Part shown: piece by piece, positions 49,618-58,316 of the stretch
Position numbering within the stretch: the stretch's first letter is position 1
Layout of the letters: the number at the start of each line of letters is the position of its first letter
Source of the DNA: Arthrobacter sp. ov118
GTDB lineage: Bacteria; Actinomycetota; Actinomycetes; Actinomycetales; Micrococcaceae
DNA: 64,000 nt
Direction of reading: 5' to 3'
Assembly (NCBI RefSeq): GCF_900116495.1
Contig: NZ_FPAY01000001.1
Span: 1,114,668-1,178,667 of the forward strand
Translations under genes and position numbers: made by a program
Notes under the pieces: model-generated
Database searches by the model: none
What the model was told of the DNA's origin: nothing
Seen by the model: only the letters and a program-made list of their open reading frames with translations

Positions 49618-50163
49618 TCACAGCGGACCCACGATTCTGTTCACGGCTTCGCGCACCGTCTCGGCGGACATGGGGATCACGGCAAGCGCCCTGTGGAGGC
49701 AAAGCCCTTCGATCAGGGCGTCGAGCATCTCGGCTGTGGCGGGCTCGAAATGCCGCGCCAGGGCGGCACGGCTCCTGGCCATCCGGTTCTCGGTCACCCG
49801 GCGCAGGTCCGGGCGGCGCGCGGCCAGGGCGTAAAGCTCGTAGGTCAGCAGGACGTTCCGGCGTTCCCCGAGCATGTCTCCGGTGATGAGCGCCGCCACC
49901 GCTGCCCGCGCCGCGTCCGGTCCCTCGGCGCCAGCCAGGGTTGCCTCAAATCCGTCGGCGGTCTCGTCGGCAAGTTTTGTGAAGGCGGCGGCGAGCAGAT
50001 CGTCGAGGCCCTTGAAGTGGTAAGTCAGCGAACCGAGGGGAACGTCCGCGGCCTGGGCGACCTTCCGGTGGGTGGTGGCTGCCACACCGTGTTCGGCGAT
50101 GACGTCGAGGGTCACCTCTATGAGCCGCTGCCGGCGGTTGGGATCGTACCGGCGCTCGCTCAA
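49618..50163 (-). CDS. TetR family regulator
   Basis: A 181-residue protein with an N-terminal HTH (RLIEVTLDVIAEHGVAATTHRKVAQAADVPLGSLTYHF) and a ligand domain with DDLLAAAFTKLADE and TYELYALAARRPDLR. It starts with TTG 50163 overlapping the acetyltransferase stop (TTGA), so it is translated together with that gene, and may control it and the MFS gene downstream. Ligand unknown. Confidence 0.88.
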   Translation of the reverse strand: MSERRYDPNRRQRLIEVTLDVIAEHGVAATTHRKVAQAADVPLGSLTYHFKGLDDLLAAAFTKLADETADGFEATLAGAEGPDAARAAVAALITGDMLGERRNVLLTYELYALAARRPDLRRVTENRMARSRAALARHFEPATAEMLDALIEGLCLHRALAVIPMSAETVREAVNRIVGPL

Positions 50164-50738
50164 ATGCTGCGGATGACGCGGGCGGGATTGCCGACGGCGA
50201 CGACGTTCGCCGGCACGTCCTTCGTGACCACCGACCCGGCGCCGATCACCGAGTTCTCCCCCACGGTGACCCCGGGCAGGATGATCGCCCCGCCGCCGAT
50301 CCAGACGTTGTCACCGATGGTGATCGGCTGCGCCGCCTCGAGCTTGTCCCGGCGCAGCCCGGGCTCCACGGGGTGCGTGGGCGTGAGCAGCTGGACGTTG
50401 GGGCCGATCTGGACGTCGTCGCCGATGGTGATAGCAGCCACGTCCAGTGCCGTGAAGTTGAAGTTGATGAAGGTTCGGGAGCCGATCCGGAGATACTTGC
50501 CGTAGTCGACAAACAGCGGCGGCCGGATCTCCGTGCCCTCGCCGATCGAGCCGAGGAGGTCGGCCAGGATCCTCTTTGCTTCCTCGCGGTCACCGGTCCA
50601 CGTCCTGCCATAGCGGTCGGCGAGTTCCATGCCGCGGCTGTTGTCGGCGGCGAGCTGCGGATCGTCGGCGATGTAAAGGTCTCCGGCGAGCATCCGTTCC
50701 TGCATCGTCCTGCTGTCGCCCGCAAAATACTGCTCCAC
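50160..50738 (-). CDS. Sugar O-acetyltransferase (maltose acetyltransferase family)
   Basis: A 192-residue left-handed beta-helix acyltransferase. The N-terminal Mac domain (MQERMLAGDLYIADDPQLAAD) is followed by hexapeptide repeats (LDVAAITIGDDVQIGPNVQL, ITIGDNVWIGGGAIILPGVT, VIGAGSVVTKDVPANVVAVGNPA). The catalytic His is in LLTPTHPVEP. It transfers acetyl from acetyl-CoA to a sugar or thiogalactoside. GTG 50738 is chosen since AAGGGG lies 6 bases upstream; GTG 50753 is the next alternative. Its stop overlaps the TetR start. Confidence 0.9.
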   Translation of the reverse strand: MEQYFAGDSRTMQERMLAGDLYIADDPQLAADNSRGMELADRYGRTWTGDREEAKRILADLLGSIGEGTEIRPPLFVDYGKYLRIGSRTFINFNFTALDVAAITIGDDVQIGPNVQLLTPTHPVEPGLRRDKLEAAQPITIGDNVWIGGGAIILPGVTVGENSVIGAGSVVTKDVPANVVAVGNPARVIRSI

Positions 50739-50763
50739 AAGTTTCCCCTTCACGTAAGCGTTA

Positions 50764-50777
50764 TGTACAAACGTACA
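50764..50777 (-). promoter_or_regulatory. Small palindrome upstream of the acetyltransferase-TetR unit
   Basis: TGTAC (50764-50768), AAAC, GTACA (50773-50777) lies 26 bases before the acetyltransferase start on the - strand. Position and size suit an operator of the TetR protein encoded next in the same unit. With 5-base arms this is only a suggestion. Confidence 0.35.
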
Positions 50778-50832
50778 CTGCAGGGGGTTTGCCTGTATGT
50801 AACGTATCGTCAGGGGCCGGGGAGCGCCGTCG

Positions 50833-51366
50833 TCAGACCTTCCGGGGCAGGGCGTACTCCAGGATGAAGTCGTTCTCCACTGAATCGCCAAGGGTGAATG
50901 ACTTCGTCCCGACCCTGGTGAAGCCCGACTTCTCGTAGAAGCGGATCGCCTTGGCGTTCTCGCTGTTGACCCCCAGCCAAACGCCTGCCGCTCCCTGGTC
51001 CGCGGCCCAGTCCAAAGAGGCCAGCATCAGCGCAGAGGCGGCGCCCCGTCCGTGGTGGTCCGGGTGCACATAGCACTTGCTCAGTTCAACGGAGGGCTGT
51101 GCGCTGAGGGCGCGGAGCACATCGGGGTCCGTTGCCTGCCGGTCGACGAGCAGCGTGTACCCGTCAAGCTGGCCGCCTTCCTCAAGCACCAGGATGGCGA
51201 TTTTGCTGTCGGCGAGGTATTCCGCGAACCGGTCCTCGCTGAGCGTCCGCTTGAGGTGGATACGGATGTCCTCAGGCGACGAGCCCGGCGGGCAAGCGAG
51301 CGGGAAGGTCACCGCCGCCAGGTCAGCCAGGGCGGCGGCGTCCCCGGCACCGGCCTTCCGGATCAT
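50833..51366 (-). CDS. GNAT family N-acetyltransferase
   Basis: A 177-residue GNAT protein. The acetyl-CoA motif is KCYVHPDHHGRGAASALMLASL (R/Q-x-x-G-x-G/A type), and AAGVWLGVNSENAKAIRFYEKSGFTRVG is the C-terminal motif. Substrate unknown. ATG 51366 has GGAGG upstream. It lies between the acetyltransferase and the MFS gene, all on the - strand but with gaps of 94 and 48 bases; co-transcription with the MFS gene is possible. Confidence 0.9.
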   Translation of the reverse strand: MIRKAGAGDAAALADLAAVTFPLACPPGSSPEDIRIHLKRTLSEDRFAEYLADSKIAILVLEEGGQLDGYTLLVDRQATDPDVLRALSAQPSVELSKCYVHPDHHGRGAASALMLASLDWAADQGAAGVWLGVNSENAKAIRFYEKSGFTRVGTKSFTLGDSVENDFILEYALPRKV

Positions 51367-51414
51367 GGAACCTCCAAGGTCAATAAGGGTGGAATCAGTA
51401 CAAGGATAGGCCCG

Positions 51415-52767
51415 CTAGCGGCCCGGGTTCGAAACGATCCGCACCAGCCGGCGCCGGTCCTTCAGGTCCACTTTGAGCATGAGCTGCCCGCGCCGCGCCA
51501 GCACGACGGCGACTGTCGCCGCAGCGAGCAGCGGCACGCCCCCGGCAATGAGGACAGCGGTGTGCGGGCCCGCGTGCTCGGCGAGCCAGCCGACCATCGG
51601 GCCGCCGATGGCCTGGCCGCCGATCAGCACCATGATGTACAGGCTCATGACGCGGCCACGGATTGCCAGGTTGGCGCTGACCTGCACCAGCTGGTTCGCG
51701 GCAGTCAGGAACATGAGGCACCAGAAGCCGGCGAGCACCATGGCCGCCCCGAACCAAGGCATTGACGGGGCCCGGGACGCCAGGCACAGCATGAGACCGT
51801 ACATCCCCGCACCCAGGACCACGGAGCGGAGCCGGAGCCTTCGCCGCCGGGCCGAGGTGATGGCGCCGGCCAGGGCGCCGAGCGCCACGAGCGTGTTGAG
51901 CAGGCCGTAGCCGCCGGCACCGGCGTCGTACACGTGGTCCGCGAACGCGGCGAGCAGCACCGGCAGGCTCATCGCGAACACCGCGACGAACCCGGCCATC
52001 AGCCAGGGCCAGTAAATAGTGGGCTTGCTGAGCGCGTAGTCCAGCCCTTCCCTCAGCATGCCCCGGCGCTTTGCGGCCGGAGTGCCGACGTGCAGCTGGT
52101 CCTTGCGCAGGCTCAGGAGCATGGCCACGGTGCAGCAGCAGGCCACGGCGTTCGCGGCAAAGGCCCAGCCCGCGCCGACGGCGGTCAGCAGGACCCCGGC
52201 AATGGCAGGACCGATCAGACCGCCGAGCTGGAAGATGGTGGAGTTCACACTTATCGCGTTGCGCAGGTAGAGCGGCCCCACGAGTTCATTGACAAAGACC
52301 TGACGGGCCGGCTGGTCCAGCACGGTGACGAGGCCCAGGACCAGGGCGATCACGTAGACGTGCGCGACCTGGATCCGCTGGGTGAGGGCCAGCACGGCAA
52401 GGGACGCAGCGAGCACCGCGGCCACGGACTGGCACAGCATGAGGATCTTCCGCTTCGCGAAGCGGTCCGCTATCATGCCGGCCCACGGGCCCAGGAACAG
52501 GGACGGAAGGAACTGCAGCGCCACGGTGATGCCGACGGCGGTGACGGAACCGGAGAGCTGGAGCACCAGCCAGTCCTGGGCGATCCGCTGCATCCAGAGC
52601 GCGACGACGGCGATGAAGTGACCCATCGCGAAGATGCGGAAATTGCGGACCTTGAGCGAAATAAAGGTGTGGCGCCACGGGAGGCGCTCGTTGACGACGG
52701 CGATGGGTTGGGTGATGGTGTCCGGCAGGGAAGCTGTGTTCGCCTCTAACGGCGCAGGGGGTGCCAC
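51415..52767 (-). CDS. MFS transporter, EntS/MFS_3 type
   Basis: A 450-residue MFS protein. LKVRNFRIFAMGHFIAVVALWMQ, DWLVLQLSGSVTAVGITVALQF and LFLGPWAGMIADRFAKRKIL are the start of the MFS_3 (enterobactin-exporter-like) family. Twelve membrane segments are visible and the tail is basic. It probably exports a siderophore or other small molecule. GTG 52767 has GAGGA upstream. It is divergent from the LysR gene with a candidate LysR box between them, so it is the likely target. Confidence 0.88.
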   Translation of the reverse strand: MAPPAPLEANTASLPDTITQPIAVVNERLPWRHTFISLKVRNFRIFAMGHFIAVVALWMQRIAQDWLVLQLSGSVTAVGITVALQFLPSLFLGPWAGMIADRFAKRKILMLCQSVAAVLAASLAVLALTQRIQVAHVYVIALVLGLVTVLDQPARQVFVNELVGPLYLRNAISVNSTIFQLGGLIGPAIAGVLLTAVGAGWAFAANAVACCCTVAMLLSLRKDQLHVGTPAAKRRGMLREGLDYALSKPTIYWPWLMAGFVAVFAMSLPVLLAAFADHVYDAGAGGYGLLNTLVALGALAGAITSARRRRLRLRSVVLGAGMYGLMLCLASRAPSMPWFGAAMVLAGFWCLMFLTAANQLVQVSANLAIRGRVMSLYIMVLIGGQAIGGPMVGWLAEHAGPHTAVLIAGGVPLLAAATVAVVLARRGQLMLKVDLKDRRRLVRIVSNPGR

Positions 52768-52859
52768 GGCAAAGTCCTCAAGAGAGCGGGTGAGTGGGAT
52801 GGACTTAACGCTAGGCTGGCCCCACGAGATTATGGAAGGCTATTCCCGGCATAACTAGC

Positions 52860-52874
52860 ATTACGAATCGCAAT
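52860..52874. promoter_or_regulatory. LysR-type box in the MFS/LysR divergent gap
   Basis: ATTACGA-A-TCGCAAT (52860-52874) is a near-perfect palindrome of the T-N11-A form, 35 bases before the LysR ATG. A second T-N11-A stretch, TATTCCCGGCATA, lies at 52841-52853. Together they resemble the recognition and activation sites of a LysR regulator. Confidence 0.55.
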
Positions 52875-52908
52875 GCGAGGGCCGGAACGCCCGACCCGGG
52901 AGACGCCC

Positions 52909-53763
52909 ATGTTTGAGCCCGCCCAGCTCCGTTCCTTCCTGGCCGTGGCCGAAACGCTGAGTTTCACCAAGGCGGCAGAACGCCTCGGCCTGGCCCAGCC
53001 CACCGTCAGCCAGCACGTCCGGAAGCTGGAAGCTGCCGCCAAGCGGGTGCTCATTGCCCGGGACACCCGCGGCGTGCGGCTCACCGACAACGGCGATGCC
53101 ATGGCCGGTTTCGCCCGGAGCATTGTCGCCGCGCACGATGCCGCAAGCCGGTATTTCTCGGGGTCGGCGATGCGCGGCCGGCTGCGCTTCGGCACGGCCG
53201 ACGATCTCGCCATCACCGGGCTGCCGCGTATCCTCCGGGAGTTCCGGCAGATTTATCCACAGATCAACCTCGAACTTACGGTGGGCCAAAGCGACCAGCT
53301 CTACAAGCGGCTCAACGCGGGCCAGTTGGACCTGGTATTTGTGAAGTGGGTGGCCGGGGCCAAGGACGGGACGGTGGTCCAGCAGGACGTCTTCGCCTGG
53401 GTGGGTCTGGAGCAGACAGCGCTGGATCCGGCCGATCCGGTGCCGCTGATTGCGTATCCCTCCCCCAGCCTGAGCAGGAAGCTTGCGATTGACGCCCTTG
53501 AGGCCGCCGGCCGGACCTGGCGGATCACCTGCACCACGCGCCAGATCAGCGGCGTGCTGGCCGCCGTCCGGGCCGGCATCGGAGTGGCGGTAATGCCCTC
53601 CTCCCTGGTGCCGGAGGATCTGAAAATCATCACCCGCCGCTTCGACCTGCCGCCCGTGGGCGACGTCGACTTCACGCTCATCCGCAACCCCCTGGCCAAC
53701 GCCGAAGTGATCGATGCCCTGACCCAGGCGATCGTGGGCCGCACCCTGAAGCGCCAGGCCTGA
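52909..53763 (+). CDS. LysR family transcriptional regulator
   Basis: A 284-residue protein: HTH at residues 1-60 (LRSFLAVAETLSFTKAAERL, LAQPTVSQHVRKLE), then a periplasmic-binding-type effector domain (LRFGTADDLAITGLPRILRE, DLVFVKWVAGAKDG, GIGVAVMPSSLVPEDL). ATG 52909 has GGGAGA upstream and begins the conserved HTH. It is divergent from the MFS exporter. Effector unknown. Confidence 0.9.
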   Translation: MFEPAQLRSFLAVAETLSFTKAAERLGLAQPTVSQHVRKLEAAAKRVLIARDTRGVRLTDNGDAMAGFARSIVAAHDAASRYFSGSAMRGRLRFGTADDLAITGLPRILREFRQIYPQINLELTVGQSDQLYKRLNAGQLDLVFVKWVAGAKDGTVVQQDVFAWVGLEQTALDPADPVPLIAYPSPSLSRKLAIDALEAAGRTWRITCTTRQISGVLAAVRAGIGVAVMPSSLVPEDLKIITRRFDLPPVGDVDFTLIRNPLANAEVIDALTQAIVGRTLKRQA

Positions 53764-53831
53764 CGCGGGTGCCGCTGGCGGCTGTACTTACGGGACGGAC
53801 TACCCGGCGGGGCGGAGTACTTACTTGACCA

Positions 53832-53860
53832 TTGAACCGTGCAGGTACTTCATCTATCCT
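53832..53860 (+). promoter_or_regulatory. Promoter for the zinc-ribbon-like gene
   Basis: TTGAAC (53832-53837) and TATCCT (53855-53860), 17 bases apart. Transcription should start near 53867, leaving a leader of about 115 bases before ATG 53984; a 14-codon open frame with GAGG upstream (53897-53941) lies in this leader. Confidence 0.6.
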
Positions 53861-53983
53861 GACACTACCCAAGATCGACCCGGACGAGGTCAAGAAGTGG
53901 CCTCGACAACGATTCGAAATACGAACGCTATCCGTCGCTGATGCTGTATGGCTGGGTGCCGGACCGTTCGGGATAGGCCGACA

Positions 53984-54424
53984 ATGACGCCAGCCACGAA
54001 CCACCCCATACTGCCCTCCCCCGCCGCCCACGGCTCACGGGCCGCCCGTCCAGCAAATGCCGCGGTGCACCATGGCGCCGCCCAGCGCTCCAGCACCGTC
54101 CAGCGCGCCGGCACCGCCCAGCGCGCCAGCACTGTTCAACACTCCACGGTCCCGTCCTCCAGCACCGCCCCGTCCTCCAGTCTGGGCCGGCGGACCATCC
54201 GCCCGGCCACCTTGGCCGAGACCGACTACGTCGCCAATCCGTTCTGCGAACGCTGCGGCACGGACGAGTTCATTTATCTGGAGTCCTTCGTCCCGGCTAC
54301 CCACCACAGGGACGGCTCCGTCAGCAAGCTCGCTGAGGTGACCTACTTCTGCTCGGGCTGCGATGACTATTCCGCCCACGCGGTCCCGGCTTCCTGGGCG
54401 CCGCCGGGCTGGTACTTCGGTTAG
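53984..54424 (+). CDS. Hypothetical protein with CxxC pairs (zinc-ribbon-like)
   Basis: A 146-residue protein I cannot place in a named family. Residues 1-75 are Ala/Ser/Thr/Gln-rich with near-repeats (QRSSTVQRAGTAQRASTVQH); residues 80-146 are an ordered-looking domain with FCERCGTDEF and YFCSGCDDYSAHAVPASW, two C-x-x-C pairs 39 residues apart that could bind one zinc. The start at 53984 is the second of two ATGs and is weakly supported. It ends at a strong bidirectional hairpin shared with putA. Confidence 0.7.
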   Translation: MTPATNHPILPSPAAHGSRAARPANAAVHHGAAQRSSTVQRAGTAQRASTVQHSTVPSSSTAPSSSLGRRTIRPATLAETDYVANPFCERCGTDEFIYLESFVPATHHRDGSVSKLAEVTYFCSGCDDYSAHAVPASWAPPGWYFG

Positions 54425-54490
54425 GCGGGCCGCCGGTCTAACGCCGGCGCCCGACTAACCCCGCCCACCTAGCGCCGTCCACCCTTTAAC

Positions 54491-54538
54491 GCCGGCGCCG
54501 CCGTGCCGCACCCTCTGGTGCTTCACGGCGGCGCCGGC
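54491..54538. terminator. Bidirectional hairpin between the zinc-ribbon-like gene and putA
   Basis: A perfect 15-bp stem, GCCGGCGCCGCCGTG (54491-54505) and its complement (54524-54538), with an inner GCACC/GGTGC stem in the loop. It lies between two convergent genes, 18 bases from the putA stop, and is followed by TTAAA on the - strand. Confidence 0.8.
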
Positions 54539-54555
54539 ATATTAGCATGCCCGGG

Positions 54556-57500
54556 TTAGATCAGGGCGTCCGAGAGGTGGTTCGGCGTGCCGAAGCGGTG
54601 CGCCGTGATGCTGATGGCCTGCTCGTGGAGGAACGGCAGCAATTCCACGCGCCCGGCCTCGGTGACCGGGTGGACGTAGACCGCCAGGTCCGGGCGGCCG
54701 CGCGTGGCCTCGGCCAGCGCCTTGGCGTCCCCGCCGATGAGCCGGATCCGGGCTCCGGACAGCTTGCCGGCCGCGGCGAGGTTGCCGGTGGCAGCCAGCC
54801 ACGCGGCGTCGTTCTCCACCGTGGCGGAGATGCCGAGCCCGGAAAGGGCGGCGCGGAACTGGGCGGGCAGTTCGACGGCGGACGAGATCGTCAGCGCGGA
54901 GCCTGCCAGGACGCCGGCGGCGACGGTGCGGGCGAGACCGGCGAGCGATTCGCCTTCCGCGAGGCGGACCGTGACCGGCAGGGCACGGTAGCGGAAGACG
55001 TTGCGTTCGGCGCTGAGGCCCGAGACGTCTTTGGCGGCACCGAACTCCTCGGCCCAGGCCCGGGCGTCGGAGGCTAGGGCGCGCTGCAGCGCTGCGAGTT
55101 CTTCGGCCGACAGGAAGCCCTTGGCCGCGTCCTCGATCCGGCGGACACCGGAATGGGCGGCAGCGGCGGCCGGGGTGCCGGCGGCGCTGGGCTTGCTGAC
55201 CCAGTCGCCGAGGCCCACCAGGTAGTTCGGGCCGCCAGCCTTGGTGCCGGCGCCGACGGCGGATTTCTTCCAGCCGCCGAACGGCTGGCGCTGGACGATT
55301 GCACCGGTGATGCCGCGGTTGACGTAGAGGTTGCCGGCCTGGATGGTGTCCAGCCAGAGTCCGAGCTCGTCGGCGTCGAGGGAGTGCAGGCCCGCGGTGA
55401 GGCCATATTCGATCTGGTTCTGGATCGCGATGGCCTCTTCAAGGGTCTCCGCCGTCATGACGCCGAGGACGGGGCCGAAGAACTCGGTGAGGTGGAAGTA
55501 GGATCCGCGCTTGACGCCGGAGCGCACGCCGGGGCTCCAGAGCTTACCGGTATCGTCCAGCTGACGGGGTTCCACGGCCCAGGTCTCGCCCGCACCGAGG
55601 GTGGTGAGGGCGTTGAGGAGCTTGCCGCTGGCGGGCTCGATGATCGGGCCCATCTGGCTCGTCGGGTCCGCCGGGTAGCCGACCTTCAGCGAGGTGACGG
55701 CGTCGATCAACTGGTTGTGGAAGCGCTTGGACTTGGCCACGGAGCCGACCAGGATCACCAGCGAGGCGGCGGAGCACTTCTGGCCGGCGTGGCCGAACGC
55801 GGAGTAGGCCACGTCCTTGGCTGCAAGGTCCAGGTCCGCGCTCGGGGTCACGATGATGGCGTTCTTGCCGCTGGTTTCGGCCAGGAGCGGCAGGTCCTTG
55901 CGGAAGGAGCGGAACAGCTCTGCGGTCTCGTAGCCGCCGGTGAGAATGACGCGGTCCACTGCAGGGTGGGAAATGAGCTGCTGGCCGAGTTCGCGCTCAC
56001 CGAGCTGGACCATCGTGAGGACGTCGCGCGGGACGCCGGCCTCCCAGAGGGCCTCGATCATGACGGCGCCGCTGCGGCGGGCCTGCTTGGCGGGCTTGAT
56101 CACGACGGCGGAGCCGGCGGCGAGCGCCGCCAGGGTGGAGCCGGCCGGGATGGCGACCGGGAAGTTCCACGGCGGCGTCACGACGGTGAGCTTGGATGGG
56201 ACGAAGGTGGCGCCGTCGACGTCGTCGAGCTTGCGGGCCGACTCGGCGTAGTAGTGCGCAAAGTCCACGGCCTCGCTGACCTCGGGATCGCCCTGGTCGA
56301 TGGTCTTGCCGGTCTCGCTGGCCATGACCTCGAGGAGGTCGGCCCGGCGCGATTCGAGGACGTCGCCGGCGCGGTGCAGGATCTCGGCGCGTTCGGCGCC
56401 GGAGAGCGCACCCCAGGCCTTGCCCTTTTCGACGGCGGTATCGATGACCGTGTTCAGGGTCGTCTCGTCGCTGATCGTGGCGGCCTCGACTGAGGCGTTG
56501 CCCAGCGTCGAGCCCGGAACGCGGTCCAGGATGGCGCGGCCCCAGTTCCGGTTGGCCGGGAGGGACGGATCGGTGTCCGGCGTGTTCTCGAACGAGTCGT
56601 GTGGGAGCGGGGCTGCCGGGAGGGCACGGTCCTGCTGGCGGTTCGGCGGCGGGACCTCGTCGTCGAGCTTGGCGAGGGAGTCGAGGAAGCGCTGCTTCTC
56701 ACGCTCGAAGAGGGATTCGTTCTCGCTGAGTTCAAAGACCGCGGACATGAAGTTGTCCTGGCTGGCGCCTTCTTCGAGGCGGCGGATCAGATACGCGATC
56801 GCGACGTCGAACTCTGCGGGGTGGACCACGGGGGTGTACAGCAGGAGGGAGCCGACGTCCTTTTTGACGGCCTCGGCCTGGCCCTGCGCCATGCCGAGCA
56901 GCATCTCGAATTCGATGCCGGATTCCACGCCGCGCTGCTTGGCCAGCAGCCAGGCGAAGGCGATGTCGAAGAGGTTGTGACCGGCCACGCCGATCCGGAT
57001 GTTGCGGATCCGCTCCGGGTGCAGGGAGTAGTTGATGACGCGCTTGTAGTTGGTGTCCGAGTCCTGCTTGGTGTTCCAAGTGGCGAGCGGCCAGTCGTGC
57101 AGGGACGCTTCCACCTGTTCCATCGGGAGGTTGGCGCCCTTGACCACGCGAACCTTGATCGCGGCACCGCCGTCTGCGCGGCGGGCAGCGGCCCAGTCCT
57201 GCAGGCGGATCATGGCGGCGAGGGCGTCCGGCAGGTAGGCCTGGAGCACGATGCCGGCCTCGAGGTTCTTGAACTCGGGCTTGTCCAGGATCCGGGTGAA
57301 GACCGCGATGGTCATGTCCAGATCCTTGTATTCCTCCATGTCCAGGTTGATGAACTTGGCTTTCTGCCCGGCGGCGGCGTAGGAGGCAGCACGGGTGAAG
57401 AGCGGGGTCAGCTTCTCCACGACATGCTCCACGGCCTCATCGAAGGCCCAGGCGGAGTGCGGTGCCACCGTGGAGGAGACCTTAATGGATACGTAGTCGA

Positions 57501-58083
57501 CGTCCGGGCGGGCCAGCAGGGTGTGGGTGCCCTCGAGCCGGCGGGAGGCCTCGTGCTCGCCGAGGACCGCCTCGCCGAGGAGGTTGACGTTGAGCTTGAT
57601 GCCGTCCTTGCGGATCTTGGCAATGGCCGGGCCCAGCTTGGCGTCGGTGGCATCGACGATCAGGTGTCCGACCATTTCGCGCAGGACGCGGCGGGCCACC
57701 GGGATGACCACCTGGGGCAGGACGGGGGCCATGGTGCCACCGAGGCGGACGGCGCTGCGCATGTACCACGGCAGGAACGCCGGCACCTTGGGAGCCAGGG
57801 CGGCGAGGTTGCGGCCGGCGACCTGCAGGTCTTCCGGGCGGACGACGCCGTCGACGAACCCGACCGTGAAGTCCAGGCCGTTGGGGTCCTTCAGGACGCC
57901 AGCGAGCTGCTGGGCAGAGGCGTCGACGGGAACTTTGGCGGCCTCGGTGAGCCAGCGGCGCACCACTGCGATGGTGTCCTCTGCGAGCGCTGCGGCTTCG
58001 AGGACCGGGGAGCCTTCCGAAACGGCGGTGTGACCGGTGGCAGTTCCGGTGGTAGCGCCCGGCTCGGTGGAGATGTTGGTCAT
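54556..58083 (-). CDS. putA: Bifunctional proline dehydrogenase / L-glutamate-gamma-semialdehyde dehydrogenase
   Basis: A 1175-residue enzyme. The N-terminal proline dehydrogenase barrel (residues about 130-460) has DYVSIKVSST, KFINLDMEEYKDLDMTI and YLIRRLEEG (the R-R-x-x-E proline site). The second domain (about 500-1000) is the aldehyde dehydrogenase: VVTPPWNFPVAIPAG, LAETSGKNAIIV and the catalytic cysteine in GHAGQKCSAASLVIL. The C-terminal 150 residues are a further domain of the long PutA type. There is no N-terminal ribbon-helix-helix, so it is not its own repressor. It degrades proline to glutamate. Shares its promoter type with the permease gene next to it. Confidence 0.94.
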   Translation of the reverse strand: MTNISTEPGATTGTATGHTAVSEGSPVLEAAALAEDTIAVVRRWLTEAAKVPVDASAQQLAGVLKDPNGLDFTVGFVDGVVRPEDLQVAGRNLAALAPKVPAFLPWYMRSAVRLGGTMAPVLPQVVIPVARRVLREMVGHLIVDATDAKLGPAIAKIRKDGIKLNVNLLGEAVLGEHEASRRLEGTHTLLARPDVDYVSIKVSSTVAPHSAWAFDEAVEHVVEKLTPLFTRAASYAAAGQKAKFINLDMEEYKDLDMTIAVFTRILDKPEFKNLEAGIVLQAYLPDALAAMIRLQDWAAARRADGGAAIKVRVVKGANLPMEQVEASLHDWPLATWNTKQDSDTNYKRVINYSLHPERIRNIRIGVAGHNLFDIAFAWLLAKQRGVESGIEFEMLLGMAQGQAEAVKKDVGSLLLYTPVVHPAEFDVAIAYLIRRLEEGASQDNFMSAVFELSENESLFEREKQRFLDSLAKLDDEVPPPNRQQDRALPAAPLPHDSFENTPDTDPSLPANRNWGRAILDRVPGSTLGNASVEAATISDETTLNTVIDTAVEKGKAWGALSGAERAEILHRAGDVLESRRADLLEVMASETGKTIDQGDPEVSEAVDFAHYYAESARKLDDVDGATFVPSKLTVVTPPWNFPVAIPAGSTLAALAAGSAVVIKPAKQARRSGAVMIEALWEAGVPRDVLTMVQLGERELGQQLISHPAVDRVILTGGYETAELFRSFRKDLPLLAETSGKNAIIVTPSADLDLAAKDVAYSAFGHAGQKCSAASLVILVGSVAKSKRFHNQLIDAVTSLKVGYPADPTSQMGPIIEPASGKLLNALTTLGAGETWAVEPRQLDDTGKLWSPGVRSGVKRGSYFHLTEFFGPVLGVMTAETLEEAIAIQNQIEYGLTAGLHSLDADELGLWLDTIQAGNLYVNRGITGAIVQRQPFGGWKKSAVGAGTKAGGPNYLVGLGDWVSKPSAAGTPAAAAAHSGVRRIEDAAKGFLSAEELAALQRALASDARAWAEEFGAAKDVSGLSAERNVFRYRALPVTVRLAEGESLAGLARTVAAGVLAGSALTISSAVELPAQFRAALSGLGISATVENDAAWLAATGNLAAAGKLSGARIRLIGGDAKALAEATRGRPDLAVYVHPVTEAGRVELLPFLHEQAISITAHRFGTPNHLSDALI

Positions 58084-58127
58084 GGCTGAAACTCATTCTT
58101 TCTCAAGATGTGGACCTCTTAAGAATC

Positions 58128-58168
58128 AGTATGCGACTGGACTCCCATAAGATAAAGCGATCTTTTCT
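58128..58168 (-). promoter_or_regulatory. putA promoter with element shared with the permease promoter
   Basis: On the - strand TTTATC (58156-58151) and CATACT (58133-58128) are 17 bases apart. Just upstream, AGAAAAGATCGC is the counterpart of the same region at 59870-59886. The weak -35 suggests activator-dependent transcription. Compare the permease promoter, which has the same two hexamers and the same spacing. Confidence 0.7.
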
Positions 58169-58225
58169 GAGCGATACCGGTTAGAAAAACCAAATCTTTT
58201 CCGCCGACGCCCCTCCCGCCAAAAA

Positions 58226-58292
58226 CCCGTTGCGCTATCACTTTTGGCCCTTAAAACCTGCCAATGGCAGCCAAAAGTGATAGCGCAACGGG
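58226..58292. terminator. Perfect 23-bp inverted repeat after the permease gene
   Basis: CCCGTTGCGCTATCACTTTTGGC (58226-58248 read in two parts: CCCGTTGCGC, TATCACTTTTGGC) is matched exactly by its complement at 58270-58292; the loop is 21 bases. Outer GACGCCC/GGGCGTC extend it. It lies 24 bases after the permease stop on the - strand and 142 bases before putA, so it probably ends the permease transcript. Confidence 0.8.
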
Positions 58293-58316
58293 GTGGGCGT
58301 CAGCTGCGTGGGGTGG

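Noticed and set aside
56599..58089. 496-codon + strand frame opposite putA
   Set aside because: Antisense shadow of the proline dehydrogenase half of PutA; no family likeness.
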